This document shows, in pieces, positions 46,536 through 60,415 of a stretch of 64,000 nt of DNA. Each line of letters opens with the position of its first letter. Within the stretch, counting starts at the first letter, position 1. The notes beneath the pieces are model-generated. The model worked only from the letters and a program-made list of their open reading frames with translations, was not told where the DNA came from and did no database searches. The translations under genes and the position numbers were made by a program. Source of the DNA: Clarkia xantiana subsp. parviflora (taxonomy: Eukaryota; Streptophyta; Magnoliopsida; Myrtales; Onagraceae); NCBI GenBank assembly GCA_036873135.1, contig JAPTYO010000018.1:1-64000 (forward strand), in the 5' to 3' direction.

Positions 46536-49182
46536 ACGTTATACAAGGTAATGGGTTTTAATTTAACCGGCGATGCCCATGATTGTGGAAAAATGAATGA
46601 CGCCCGGGTAGAGATTTTCTAACGGACGCTGGGATAACAACCCTTCCGGTTCAACAGATTTCGTCTCTCTTACTTTTTTGCAAGGTGAAGAATCCGCTAC
46701 AAATCCATTAGTATAACTAATGCAGCGTGATAGGGTGGAGGGGATAAAAAAATCGTCGATTCTAGGGGAATGCCGAGAATTTGTTGGATAGAGGCGCACG
46801 AATTCGTTGATTCATAAGAATACCGAAGAATTGATGCAGGGTTGAGGAAAACCTCGATTTTTAATTAATAATCTCAAAAACTAAATTCGTCTAACAGAGT
46901 TTAAATAGCTAGAGCGAAAACCCTAATTCTAATATATAACCGAAATTAACAATAAAATCCAAACAAAAATGAAAAATTGCAAAAAGACCCAAAAAAGCAC
47001 AAAAACGCAAATTAAACACTCTAAACGATGGAATTTGGCCTCCGGACGTTGGATACCATGGCGGAGATATGGATGTTGAATAGAATGCCGTTATCGAACG
47101 AAAAACTCTATTCCTACGCCAAAATCCGACACTTGAAATTTCGGGGTCGAAAATCGCATAATTAATAAATCCCGGCCGCATCAGTAAAGATCGCGGATTC
47201 GAAGCTAATCACCATTCTTATTCCATAAAGATATTCGAAACATCATGCCAATCAAACTATACCCTTACAGGTGTCTAGACTTGGCTTCCTAAATTATCAT
47301 ACGTAAAGAATATGCTCCGCCTAGCAACATCACATAGACTGTACTCGATCATATTTTTTTATTTTCGAAAGGGCGTTAATGCGAATATTTATTGTAATCT
47401 CTACCGAATTTCTGTATCCGTGTGAATAATATTCTTTGCACCTTCTCAAGTTGTATCCCAAAATACCATCAAATTTTAATATTGAAAGTAGGGAGATGTT
47501 TTTTTAAAAGATAGGTAAGGCCTACGTTGAATATAAAATGATAAGTAAACCAATTTGTATCTTCTGTATATTCTCTAGATTAACTAAATTAATGGAAATG
47601 AAAGCTCGAATACCGAAACCGAGATTGATAATATATGCAATAAATAATGTATAAACATCACGTTCAATTTACATTAATCACACGACTTGCTAGAAATTGG
47701 ACCGTATGTCGATTCCACCTCGACATTGATAAGTGCATAAGCAATAAAAGTCATCTCCTGAACCGATGCGAAGACAAGTCCCCGAGTTCTCTTTGTCTTT
47801 CAAAAAACATGCCTTTTTGCAATCGTAAAGGAAACAGTTATGCGGTTGTAACACTTCCGTGCATCTATCTTGTGCTTTGGTTTGAGGCAGCACGGCTGTA
47901 AAAAAGATAATAAAACAATTGCCAAAAATACCGTTAAAATTTTACCCAACATCTGCTTTATAACAGTATCAGATGTCACACAAACCGTTTTTGAATTAAT
48001 TAGTTCAAAAATTTCTTTCAAAAACCCTATTCCAGACTTGTTACACATCGCTAATTAAATGTAAACAAAAATGTATTTATCGATGAAAAATAAAAGAAAA
48101 ATGAATTAGTGTAAGAACGTAAACCACTCAACCGGTACGAAATCCAACACTCTTCAGTCTGTCTCTTTTATTTTTCATTTCTTATAAAAAGAGAACTCAA
48201 TACATTATTCGAATTGAAACAATATAGCATACCCGAAATCATTAGAAGGACCACCACAAACTTCGTGAAAGTGCTTGCCGCCATTTTGAAGATAGCGTTG
48301 AATAATTTACTAGAATGTTGTTATTGATCGAGATCGGTTGTTAGGGATGCAATAAATAAGAGAACCAGATCGAAACAGCTATTTATAATAATTACATAGA
48401 GGGATGAAAGAAAAGCTAAGTAACTATAGCGGTATAACATTAGACTTTTAGGTTGTAACTTCTAACCGACTTCAATATGCTTATCTCTGTGGTATATGTT
48501 ATTCTAAATACAAAATGCAACAAATTTTTAGTTTAAAAAAGTATTTTGCTCGAAAGAAACTTTGAACTGTCATGCTCACGATGCGAATGATCTATTGAAA
48601 ATGGTATGTCCATCTTTTTTGTTTATAATCAACGTTGCAACTATATAAAGACGCGGTACCAACTGACATTGTTTTTGCAATATAAGATACAAAATGTTAG
48701 ATTATTTTTCCGTGCTTCTGTTCACGCAAGCATATCAAATCATATAATAATAACATACCTGTTACGAAAATATAGTCCCAACTTAAGACACTCACAGATG
48801 CGGAAGGGATATCGAACTACTAATGGACACCCGAGAACATATATATATGTAAATATCCTCGGGGGGCTGAAAGAACCTGAACTTGACGAGGGCGGAATAT
48901 TTATAGAGCTCGTAATGAAAAAGACCTGGATGTGTTCCTTCATTATTAAAGGCTCACTGATATTTAATTCCCCTCCCCTACTCAAAAAAAGTAGAGGGAA
49001 TGAAAAGAAAAAAATGCGTATGTGAGATCGAGGGATGTTGCGGAGATCCTAAGTGCGGAGCTACTAATTAACAGAAAAAATAATTATTTTCCACATGAAA
49101 AGATAACGATGGAATTCCTTACGACGCACGAAATTCCGTTATACATTTGAAATTTATTGGAGAGTTCCAAATCTAATAAAAG
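46536..49182. repeat. Tandem unit 10 (~2.65 kb)
   Basis: Second half of the dimer. It shares with unit 12 the extra ATA in ATAATAATAACATACCTG and GGATGTTGAATAG. Contains one DEFL gene. Confidence 0.95.
47690..48284 (-). CDS. DEFL peptide gene copy 10, intact
   Basis: Exon 1 48284-48233, intron 48232-47896, exon 2 47895-47690, TATA at 48387-48379. The signal peptide has Ser to Thr at residue 5 and Ile to Met at 15, both compatible with secretion. The mature domain has Val to Phe after Cys2 and His to Asp in the Cys4-Cys5 loop. The 3' splice site reads TTTTTTACAG, a small change that keeps AG. Confidence 0.78.
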
Positions 49183-50334
49183 ACGTTATACAAGGTAATG
49201 GGTTTTAATTTAACCGGCGATGCCCATGATTGTGGAAAAATGAATGACGCCCGGGTAGAGATTTTCTAACGGACGCTGGGATAACAACCCTTCCGGTTCA
49301 ACATATTTCGTCTCTCATACTTTTTTGCAAGGTGAAGAATCCGCTACAAATCCATTAGTATAACTGATGCAGCATGATAGGGTGGAGGGGATAAAAAAAA
49401 GCCGATTCTAGGGGAATGCCGAGAATTTGTTGGATAGAGGCGCACGAATTCGTTGATTCATAAGAATACCGAAGAATTGACGCAGGGTTGAGGAAAACCT
49501 CGATTTTTAATTAATAATCTCAAAAACTAAATTCGTCTAACAGAGTTTAAATAGCTAGAGCGAAAACCCTAATTCTAATATATATCCGAAATTAACAATT
49601 AAATCCAAACAAAAATGAAAAATTGCAAAAAGACCCAAAAAAGCACAAAAACGCAAATTAAACATTCTAAACGATGGATTTGGCATCCGGACGTTGGATA
49701 CCATGGCGGAGATATGGATCTTGAATAGAATGCCGTTATCGCACGAAAAACTCTATTACTACGCCAAAATCCGACACTTGAAATTTCGGGGTCGAAAATC
49801 GCAGAATTAATAAATCCCGGCCGCATCAGTAAAGATCGCGGATTCGAAGCTAATCACCATTCTTATTCCATAAAGATATTCGAAACATCATGCCATTCAA
49901 ACTATACCCTTACAGGTGTCTAGAATTGGCTTCCTAAATTATCATACGTAAAGAATATGCTCCGCCTAGCAACATCACATAGACTGTACTCGATCATATT
50001 TTTTTATTTTCGAAAGGACGTTAATGCGAATATTTATTGTAATCTCTACCGAATTTCTGTATCCGTGTGAATAATATTCTTTGCACCTTCTCAAGTTGTA
50101 TCACAAAATACCATCAAATTATAATATTGAAAGTAGGGAGATGTTTTTTTAAAAGATAGGTAAGGCCTACGTTGAATATAAAATGATAAGTAAACCAATT
50201 TGTATCTTCTGTATATTCTCTAGATTAACTAAATTAATGGAAACGAAAGCTCGAATACCGAAACCGAGATTGATAATATATGCAATAAATAATGTATAAA
50301 CATCTCGTTCACTTTACATTAATCAAACGACTTG

Positions 50335-50930
50335 CTAGAAATTGGACCGTATGTCGATTCCACCTCGACATTGATAAGTGCATAAGCAATAAAAGTCATC
50401 TCCTGAACCGATGCGAAGACAAGTCCCCGAGTTCTCTTTATGTTTCAAAAAACATGCCTTTTTGCAATCATAAAGGACACAGTTATGCGGTTGTAACACT
50501 TCCGTGCATCTATCTTGTGCTTTGGTTTGAGGCAGCATGGCTGTGAAAAAGATAATAAAACAATTGCCAAAAGTACCGTCAACATTTTACCCAACGTCTG
50601 GTTTATAACAGTATCAGAAGTCACACAAACCGTTTTTGAATTAATTAATTCAAAAATTTCTTTCAAAAACCCTATCCAAGACTTGTTACACATCGCTAAT
50701 TAAATGTAAACAAAAATGTATTTATCGATGAAAAATAAAAGAAAAATGAATTAGTGTAAGAACGTGAACCACTCAGCCGGTACGAAATCCAACTCTCTTC
50801 CGTCTGTCTCTTTTATATTTCATTTCTTATTAAAAAGAGAACTCAATACGTTATTCGAATTGAAACAATATAGCATACCCGAAATTATTAGAAGGACCAC
50901 CACAGACTTCGTGAAAGAGCTTGCCGCCAT
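50335..50930 (-). CDS. DEFL peptide gene copy 11, intact (right-block reference)
   Basis: Exon 1 50930-50879, intron 50878-50541, exon 2 50540-50335. The mature domain matches the right-block consensus exactly, with His before Asn-Cys2. In the signal peptide Phe9 is Ser, which shortens the hydrophobic core by one residue, and Val19 is Met. TATA at 51032-51024. The insertion-free flanks make this the cleanest copy for comparing coding with non-coding divergence. Confidence 0.8.
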
Positions 50931-51023
50931 TTTGAAGATAGCGTTGAATAATTTACTAGAATGGTGTTATTGATCGAGATCGGTTGTTAGGGATGCAATG
51001 AATAAGAGAAGCAGATCGAATCA

Positions 51024-51032
51024 GCTATTTAT
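51024..51032 (-). promoter_or_regulatory. TATA box of DEFL copy 11
   Basis: TATAAATAG about 94 bp upstream of the ATG, as in the other copies. Confidence 0.62.
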
Positions 51033-51826
51033 AATAATTACATAGAGGGATGAAAGAAAAGTTAAGTAACTATAGCGGTACAACATTAGACTTTTAGGTT
51101 GTAACTTCTAACTGACTTCAATATACTTATCTCTGTGGTATATGTTATTCTAAATACAAAATGCAACAAAATTTCAGTTTAAAAAAGTATTTTGCTCGAA
51201 AGAAACTTTGAACTGCCATGCTCACGATGCGAATGATCTATTGAAAATGGTATGTCCATCTTTTTTGTTTATAATCAACGTTGCAACTATATAAAGACGC
51301 GGTACCAACTGACATTGTTTTTGCAATATAAGATACAAAATGTTAGATCATTTTTCCGTGCTTCTGTTCACGCAAGCATATCAAATCATATAATAACATA
51401 CATGTTACGAAAATATAGTCCCAACTTAAGACACTCACAGATGCGGAAGGGATATCGAACTACTAATGGACACCCGAGAACATATATATATGTACATATC
51501 CTCGAGGGGCTAGAAAGAACCTGAATTTGACGAGGGCGGAATATTCATAGAGCTCGTAATGAAAAAGACCTGGATGCGTTCCTTCATTATTGAAGGTTCA
51601 CTGATATTTAATTCCCCTCCCCCACTCAAAAAAAGTAGAGGGAATGAAAAGAAAAAAATGTGTATGTGAGATCGAGGGTTGTTTCGGAGACCCTAAGTGC
51701 GGAGCTACTAATTAACGGAAACAATAATTATTTTCCACATGAAAAGATAACGATGGAATTCCTTACGACGCACGAAATTTCGTTATACATTTGAAATTTA
51801 TTGGAGAGTTCCAAATCTAATAAAAG

Positions 51827-54474
51827 ACGTTATACAAGGTATTGGGTTTTAATTTAACCGGCGATGCCCATGATTGTGGAAAAATGAATGACGCCCGGGT
51901 AGAGATTTTCTAACGGACGCTGGGATAACAACCCTTCCGGTTCAACAGATTTCGTCTCTCATACTTTTTTGCAAGGTGAAGAATCCGCTACAAATCCATT
52001 AGTATAACTGATGCAGCGTGATAGGGTGGAGGGGATAAAAAAATCGTCGATTCTAGGGGAATGACGAGAATTTGTTGGATAGAGGCGCACGAATTCGTTG
52101 ATTCATAAGAATACCGAAGAATTGACGCGGGGTTGAGGAAAACCTCGATTTTTAATTAATAATCTCAAAAACTAAATTCGTCTAACAGAGTTTAAATAGC
52201 TAGAGCGAAAACCCTAATTCTAATATATATCCGAAATTAACAATTAAATCCAAACAAAAATGAAAAATTGCAAAAAGACCCAAAAAAGCACAAAAACGCA
52301 AATTAAACACTCTAAACGATGGAATTTGGCCTCCGGACGTTGGATACCATGGCGGAGATATGGATGTTGAATAGAATGCCGTTATCGAACGAAAAACTCT
52401 ATTCCTACGCCAAAATCCGACACTTGAAATTTCGGGGTCGAAAATCGCATAATTAATAAATCCCGGCCGCATCAGTAAAGATCACGGATTCGAAGCTAAT
52501 CACCATTCTTATTCCATAAAGATATTCGAAACATCATGCCAATCAAACTATACCCTTACAGGTGTCTAGACTTGGCTTCCTAAATTATCATACGTAAAGA
52601 ATATGCTCCGCCTAGAACCATCACATAGACTGTACTCGATCATATTTTTTTATTTTCGAAAGGGCGTTAATGCGAATATTTATTGTAATCTCTACCGAAT
52701 TTCTGTATCCGTGTGAATAATATTCTTTGCACCTTCTCAAGTTGTATCCCAAAATACCATCAAATTATAATATTGAAAGTAGGGAGATGTTTTTTAAAAA
52801 GATAGGTAAGGCCTACGTTGAATATAAAATGATAAGTAAACCAATTTGTATCTTCTGTATATTCTCTAGATTAACTAAATTAATGGAAACGAAAGCTCGA
52901 ATACCGAAACCGAGATTGATAATATATGCAATAAATAATGTATAAACATCACGTTCACTTTACATTAATCACACGACTTGCTAGAAATTGGACCGTATGT
53001 CGATTCCACCTCGACATTGATAAGTGCATAAGCAATAAAAGTCATCTCCTGAACCGATGCGAAGACAAGTCCCCGAGTTCTCTTTGTGTTTCAAAAAACA
53101 TGCCTTTTTGCAATCGTAAAGGACACAGTTATGCGGTTGTAACACTTCCGTGCATCTATCTTGTGCTTTGGTTTGAGGCAGCACGGCTGTAAAAAAGATA
53201 ATATAACAATTGCCAAAAATACCGTCAAAATTTTACCCAACATCTGCTTTATAACAGTATCAGATGTCACACAAACCGTTTATGAATTAATTAGTTCAAA
53301 AATTTCTTTCAAAAACCCTATCCAAGACTTGTTACACATCGCTAATTAAATGTAAACAAAAATGTATTTATCGATGAAAAATAAAAGAAAAATGAATTAG
53401 TGTAAGAACGTAAACCACTCAGCCGGTACGAAATCCAACACTCTTCAGTCTGTCTCTTTTATTTTTCATTCCTTATTAAAAAGAGAACTCAATACGTTAT
53501 TCGAATTGAAACAATATAGCATACCCAAAATTATTAGAAGGACCACCACAAACTTCGTGAAAGTGCTTGCCGCCATTTTGAAGATAGCGTTGAATAATTT
53601 ACTAGAATGGTGTTATTGATCGAGATCGGTTGTTAGGGATGCAATGAATAAGAGAACCAGATCGAAACAGCTAATTATAATAATTACATAGAGGGATAAA
53701 AGAAAAGTTAAGTAACTATAGCGGTATAACATTAGACTTTTAGGTTGTAACTTCTAACCGACTTCAATATGCTTATCTCTGTGGTATATGTTATTCTAAA
53801 TACAAAATGCAACAAAATTTTAGTTTAAAAAAGTAATTTGCTCGAAAGAAACTTTGAACTGTCATGCTCACGGTGCGAATGATCTATTGAAAATGGTATG
53901 TCCATCTTTTTTGTTTATAATCAACGTTGCAACTATATAAACACGCGGTACCAACTGACATTGTTTTTGCAATATAAGATACAAAATGTTAGATCATTTT
54001 TCCGTGCTTCTGTTCACGCAAGCATATCAAATCATATAATAATAACATACCTGTTACGAAAATATAGTCCCAACTTAAGACACTCACAGATGCGGAAGGG
54101 ATATCGAACTACTAATGGACACCCGAGAACATATATATATGTAAATATCCTCGGGGGGCTGAAAGAACCTGAACTTGACGAGGGCGAAATATTTATAGAG
54201 CTCGTAATGAAAAAGACCTGGATGCGTTCCTTCATTATTAAAGGCTCACTGATATTTAATTCCCCTCCCCCACTCAAAAAAAGTAGAGGGAATGAAAAGA
54301 AAAAAATGCGTATGTGAGATCGAGGGATGTTGCGGAGACCCTAAGTTCGGAGCTACTAATTAACGGAAAAAATAATTATTTTCCACATGAAAAGATAACG
54401 ATGGAATTCCTTACGACGCACGAAATTTCGTTATACATTTGAAATTTATTGGAGAGTTCCAAATCTAATAAAAG
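51827..54474. repeat. Tandem unit 12 (~2.65 kb)
   Basis: Second half of the second dimer; pairs with unit 10. Contains one DEFL gene. Confidence 0.95.
52981..53576 (-). CDS. DEFL peptide gene copy 12, coding intact, TATA mutated
   Basis: Exon 1 53576-53525, intron 53524-53187, exon 2 53186-52981. The mature sequence is identical to copy 11. The signal peptide has Ser5 to Thr and Ser17 to Leu at the exon end. The TATA element is changed to TATAATTAG (53679-53671), the only copy with this change, so transcription may be altered while the protein is preserved. Confidence 0.75.
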
Positions 54475-55115
54475 ACGTTATACAAGGTAATGGGTTTTAA
54501 TTTAACCGGCGATGCCCATGATTGTGGAAAAATGAATGACGCTCGGGTAGAGATTTTCTAACGGACACTGGGATAACAACCCTTCCGGTTCAACAGATTT
54601 CATCTCTCATACTTTTTTACAAGGTGAAGAATCCGCTACAAATCCATTAGTATAACTGATGCAGCGTGATAGGGTGGAGGGGATAAAAAAATCGTCGATT
54701 CTAGGGGAATGCCTAGAATTTGTTGGATAGAGGCGCACAGATTCGTTGATTCATAAGAATACCAAAGAATTGACGCAGGGTTGAGGAAAACCTCGATTTT
54801 TCAGTAATAATCTCAAAATCTAAATTCGTCTAACAGAGTTTAAATAGCTAAAGCGAAAACCCTAATTCTAATATATATCCGAAATTAACAATTAAGTCCA
54901 AACAAAAATGAAAAATTGCAAAAAGACCCAAAAAAGCACAAAAACGCAAATTAAACACACTAAACGATGGAATTTGGCCTCCGGACGTTGGATACCATGG
55001 CGGAGCAATGGATCTTGAATAGAATGCCGTTATCGCACGAAAAACTCTATTCCTACGCCAAAATCCGACACTTGAAATTTCGGGGTCGAAAATCGCAGAA
55101 TTAATAAATCCCGGC
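54475..55115. repeat. Tandem unit 13, left part
   Basis: Ends at CCCGGC, where the element 4 LTR starts; the unit resumes at 60806. About 4 bp of unit sequence (CGCA) are missing across the junction. Confidence 0.9.
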
Positions 55116-55942
55116 TGTTGCGTCCTAGATGAACTGGGTCGTGGGGACGCGTATGTTCGTATGGTTGAGCGGGTTTTTGGGCTGTAACCCTTCGTCTGAA
55201 AGAGGTTCTGTGCCACTGACGAGTGTTCGGTTGGGTCCCGGAAAGTTCTGTGTCTCAAGGCGCGGTTGTGTCTCAAGGGGTTGTCTGAGTCTCGGAAGGC
55301 GGTGGTCTGTGCACAAATCCGGATGTCTGGACGACGATTCCTGCACAAAGGACCGATGCTAGCACGGAGAGGGGGGGGGGGTGGTGCTAGCGGAGCATTC
55401 TCCGAAGCTTACGTCACTATAGGGCTAAAAGAGTAATTCTAGAGAGAGAAAATATTTCTAGAGGGAAGTCAGAGCTCAAAATACCAAAGTTGGGCAAATG
55501 AGAGGATGTGTGAAAATGGGTGGCCAAGGCCTCCTATTTATAGGCTTCCTTGGGACCGGACCCGGTTTTAAAGCGGTTTGATGGCGGTTCAAGAAAACAA
55601 GCGGTAACCGTCACCCATATTGGCAATGCGCGAACTTGACTTCTCTACACGTATTGGTAATCGCGGAAACGGTAATCGCACGATACCCGCAATGCAATCC
55701 GGACCTCGTCGAATTTGGGCAATTCGGCGAGGTCCGGATTTCCGCGCAACCCGGACGTCCGGGTTGCTGCAATCCGGATGTCCGGGTTGCAATGCAATCC
55801 GGAGGTCCGGTCCGGACGCGGGTAACGCACTTCCGGACCGTTTTGAACCTTTGGGAGACGTTTTCCGAGTCGAGATGTAATTTTGACGTGTTTACGAGGC
55901 CCGAGATATAAATACGAACTCGAATTGAGCACATATCCATCA
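55116..55942 (-). repeat. Element 4 3' LTR (827 bp)
   Basis: On the minus strand it starts TGATGGATATGTGCTC and ends GGACGCAACA. It has CCTATAAATAGG as TATA (plus 55531-55542), a poly-C run (plus strand G run near 55367) at the place where element 1 has one, and several short inverted repeats around GGACCTCGTCG and TCCGGACGTCCGG-like blocks (55700-55825). Confidence 0.8.
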
Positions 55943-55957
55943 CTTGCCCCCGAGTCA
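55943..55957 (-). other. Polypurine tract, element 4
   Basis: Minus-strand GACTCGGGGGCAAG abutting the LTR start; the same block as in element 1. Confidence 0.65.
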
Positions 55958-56608
55958 AGTAACGGTTAAAAACCTTTCTTGACTCTATTTTAAGTTAGGA
56001 TACGTGTCCAATTTGAGCTTGACACTAACCTTCCGGTTTTGATTATTGGTTGGACGTTGGAGTCTTGATTTCGTCCGTCCTTTGATTTTCCAACCGAGTG
56101 ACTTTATTTCCTGTCATTACGGTTAGTGCAATAGGGAATGCGCATATTGTAACGTACAAACATGATTATCGTTAGGGACACGTCATGCAGACATGCTTCT
56201 ATCAACGTACATGCATAAATAACGCTCATGGCAAGAGCGTAATTATTTGACGTAAGAAATATTATCCGTATACTTCTCAAATGACTTAGCGATTATTAAA
56301 TCATGAATCATGCGATATGTAAACATGCATGTAAAATGACGGATTCGATACGTGTAACACCAAAACAATCATGTATGTAGAGATAAATACTTAGAAGAGG
56401 GCGTTGTATACCGTAAGTACTTGTAGGTGCATTACTCCTTTGATCCTTATCATCAAGGAGTCTCTTGGAAGTAGTCGTTTGTTGCTTTGATGCCTTAGAG
56501 AAATATTTCCTTAAGTGTTGTCGTATATTCTCTTCGCGGTTCGTCATATTAGTCGCATCGCTTGCATGATAGCTTCTTGAGATGTTGGTCCTTTTTATTT
56601 GCACGTAC

Positions 56609-56714
56609 CAACTTTGCTATGCACGTTGACTTTGGCTATGTGCGTTGACTTTTGCTATGCGCGTTGACTTTTGCTATGCGTGTTGACTTTTACTATGCGC
56701 GTTGACTTTGATGG
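56609..56714 (+). repeat. 18-bp tandem repeat in element 4
   Basis: About six units of GTTGACTTTTGCTATGCG with small changes. Confidence 0.85.
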
Positions 56715-56884
56715 TTGAGCATCAGGTATAGACTGTTGGTCATTGCCTGCAAGTATGTTAAAACACTTAGGAAATATTTAAGTGATATCTAATACTTGTT
56801 ACCATAGATGTCGTCGTATGAGCTTTGTCGATGAGCGTCGTAGGTGTGATTAGGAGCCATAGCTACTTGCTGTATGCAATCCAT

Positions 56885-57160
56885 CTTTGTCGACATGTAT
56901 GTATGTACATGGAAATACTTAGAAAATATTTTCTCCTTGTCGACATGTATGTACGTACATGGAAATACTTAGAAAATATTTTTCTCCTTGTTGACATGCA
57001 TCCTTGTCGACATGTATGTACGTACATGGAGACACTTAGAAAATATTTTTCTCCTTGCCGACATGCATCCTTGTCGACATGTATGTACGTACATGGAAAC
57101 ACTTAGAAAATATTTTCTCCTTGTCGACATGCAACCTTGTCGACATGTATGTACGTATAT
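56885..57160 (+). repeat. CTTGTCGACATG repeat block in element 4
   Basis: Repeated CTTGTCGACATGTATGTACG and ACTTAGAAAATATTTTCTCC segments, with units of roughly 55-75 bp. The open frames on both strands here are by-products of the repeat. Nothing else supported is seen from 57161 to 59075. Confidence 0.8.
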
Positions 57161-59077
57161 TGTGTGTGCGTATTTACCCCCGAACTTAGAATCTTTTCAC
57201 CATCTCCGGCTATGTATGCTGTATCCGTATGCTTGATGCGAACATAGGTTATATGCCAACTCCTGATAATATGCTGACACGTGGTTGTATGCCGACAGCT
57301 TGCAATATGCTGACTGTCGTCCTGAGCCAAGTACTTAGAAAATATTCCACCATTGTAATCTTGTATGCTGCGAGTATGAGCTCGATGTCGTCATACAAGG
57401 TTAATGTGTTGAAGAGGTTGCCTCCCTTACGTGATGCTTGTTACTTGTTGCACGAAGACTAATAAGTCTTGTACGTACGTGGTTGTCTCACATGGAGCGT
57501 CTGTTGCATAAGTACTTGAATAAGTGTTGGTGCGTGTTTGCGCACTGACTGGATTGTTGATAGCATTTTCCAGGATATCAGATCTTGCTGTCCTCTTGTC
57601 AGAATTAGTCTTCCCACGGTTGTTACCATGAGTAAGTCCACTATCTCCATCTTGATGGGAAAAAGCTTGTCTTTACGGATAGCTGATGTGTATAGAAATC
57701 CATTTGTTGAGAAGAATGTTCATACAAGTGCCCCCGCTACTCTGGAGTCTTTGGACACGGTGGCGGTAAAGGGCTTGTGAGTAAGACGTCTCATTGTATC
57801 TTCTTTGAGCTTGTTAATTTTCCAAGTTATCGCTGGCTGCAGCTTCTGTTTTTAGCATAATCTTCTAAAGATCCGACGCAGGGGCGCGTTCCTCGAGCGA
57901 TTCTTAGTTCTTTATGCCGAGCATGACCGTGCTACTTCCTTCTTGTGATAAAGGAAATAGAGTTGAGGGTTGCGCGGTGGTGTTTTTTGCCCCCCGGTCG
58001 AGGGACCGGCACAAGGAGGAGCGTTATTCCTACTAAGGTAAATATTTGTTGATTGCTGATTTTGATGCCCGTATTGCTGACTGTCGCCCTTATGTTGAAG
58101 AGCTATGTTGTGCTGACTGTTGAAACAATCATTCTTGTCCCGTCTTTTGCGTGGATGATGACATTGCATTTGATGTTGACATTATGAACTTTTGCCATAG
58201 GACTTTAGAGATGATGTCCACTCTTGGTTAGTGTAGGGCTGTTTGCTTCCAGCATGTTGAACCCTTTGTGAATGGGTTGATGTTGTGTTGATAATTCTTT
58301 GCTCATGCCTTTGCTTGCATGATACTTTATCACCTGGACCTGTTTTCAATAATAATCATGTGATAACTTGTTAGTAATATTTCATACCTTGAGTTATCTA
58401 TGCTGTCCATATGCTTTTGACTTGGAAAATAGGATATATATCCTTAGATGATGATCATGATGTCCGTAGTTGCGATTGTATTTCGCTCATTGTTAAGTGT
58501 TATGATCGCCCCTCTTGGTTAGATTCCAAGGCATGGCGAGATGGGTAGAGCATAGGATGTTGCGACTTGCGCATTGTAGGTTTTTGTTTGGAGAAGACGG
58601 TGGTGACACTAATGTGCAACTTCTGCCTGTTCCGCCCAGTTCTGTCAGAGATGATGGCATTCTTTAATCTGTGCCATCTTTTGGATATGTAAAACTTGTT
58701 TCTGAGTCTGTTTGCCCCCCGGCTTCTATGCTTGGACACTTGTTGTAGTTGTTCCTTAGTTTTTGCTTACGACTTGTTCGTTTTGAACTACGTCGTTTGA
58801 ACCTGCTTTATACATAGTAGTTTGCATGATAACTTGTTAGTAATATTTCATACCGTTATCACTTACTGTGTTTATTGAATGTGGATGACTAGTAACGTAG
58901 ACATAGTCCCTGCAGTCGTGACCGATAGCCACTTCCTGATTGATAAGTTGAGATGCTCTTCTGATTGCTTGCATGATTCATTATGCATATTGCCCTTCTT
59001 TCCTGAATAGCTTGCCGCTATATGTGTTGCAACCTGCCAAGTATTTTTGCGTATAGCAATATTTCTCAACAAGTAGT

Positions 59078-59425
59078 GTATTTGAAAGGTGTTATCTTGG
59101 CTAAGCAAGATACTAGTTTATACCGTCTCTTAGCTCCACTCTAAGGCGACGTTGTACAAGACTCGACTTGTAAATTTTATGAGTTTTAAATAGGGTGCGC
59201 ACCTGCCAGCGTGTATCAACCTGCGTTGGGGAAGCATACGTAGAAACATTTTAGTATTTGAAAGGTGTTATCTTGGCTAAGCAAGATACTAGTTTATACC
59301 GTCTCTTAGTTCCACTCTAAGGTGACGTTGTACAAGACTCGACTTGTAAATTTTATGAGTTTTAAACAGGGTGCGCACCTGCCAGCGTGTATCAACCCGC
59401 GTTGGGGAAGCATACGTAAAAACAA
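59078..59425 (+). repeat. ~175-bp direct duplication in element 4
   Basis: Two nearly identical copies beginning TATTTGAAAGGTGTTATC, at about 59079 and 59255. Followed by an AAAATATTTG-rich stretch (59460-59615). Confidence 0.85.
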
Positions 59426-60064
59426 TTTAGTTTTTGAAGAAGTATTTTGTGAACCTTAAAAAGCTTGTTGATAAAATATTTGAAAAAAAATATTTTGGCA
59501 TTGAATGTGATACACCCAAAAAACCGTGTTGATAAAATATTTGGAAAGGTGTTTGATACATAAAATATTTGATAAAATATTTGACAAAATATTTGGTAAA
59601 ATATTTGAAAAAATATTTGTGATACATGATTCCTGCTTCCAGGGAACATGTAACACTTTTTTGAAAATATGAATTGTGATGCATGTTTTCTGCGTCCAGG
59701 AACCATGCAACACGGTTTGAAAATCTGTAATACGGAATTGTCATCTAACCAGAGGACTTTTGCCGTATAAAGCGAACCCTGAACAGGAATTCGCAGTATG
59801 GGATTGTCGTCTATCAAGAGGACATTCGCCATAAAGAGTGAACCCTTTAAACAGGAATTCACACTTGTTATAATGTGGGGTCGTTGTCTAACCAGAGAAC
59901 TTCCGCCACTTATGGGGTGATCAGTCCCGTATGCCCATCCTGTTCTGAATCCAGGGAATAGCTTTGAACATGAGGATTTTCCTCTAACCAGAGATGTCAC
60001 AGCATGTCATTTTTTAGAAGTAAACATGGGGCTTGTCTTTTTAAAAAAGAGGATACCTCAACAT

Positions 60065-60415
60065 GCTATTTTGATAGTAGGCCTTGGTGTTAATCCAAGA
60101 TGTTGCTTGTAGTTGACGCCTTTGAATAGTCGTCGTTTTGATAGTAGGTCTTGGTGTTAATCCAAGATATTGCTTGTAGTTGACGCCTCTGAATAGTCGT
60201 CGTTTTGATAGTAGGTCTTGGTGTTAATCCAAGATATTGCTTGTAGTTGACGCCTCTGAATAGTCGTCGTTTTGATAGTAGGTCTTGGTGTTAATCCAAG
60301 ATATTGCTTGTAGTTGACGCCTCTGAATAGTCGTCGTTTTGATAGTAGGTCTTGGTGTTAATCCAAGATATTGTTTGTAGTTGACGCCTTTGAATAGTCT
60401 TCGTTTTGATAAATA
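60065..60415 (+). repeat. 67-bp tandem repeat in element 4
   Basis: Five units of 67 bp containing TTTTGATAGTAGGTCTTGGT and TTGTAGTTGACGCC. The inner copies are nearly identical, so the array is recent. Confidence 0.9.

Larger units (their letters stand above)
49183..51826. repeat. Tandem unit 11 (~2.64 kb)
   Basis: First half of the second dimer; pairs with unit 9. Contains one DEFL gene. Confidence 0.95.

Noticed and set aside
56825..57236. Cysteine/histidine-containing open frames on both strands in element 4
   Set aside because: Produced by the CTTGTCGACATG repeat; the periodic peptide is a translation of a tandem repeat, not a gene.
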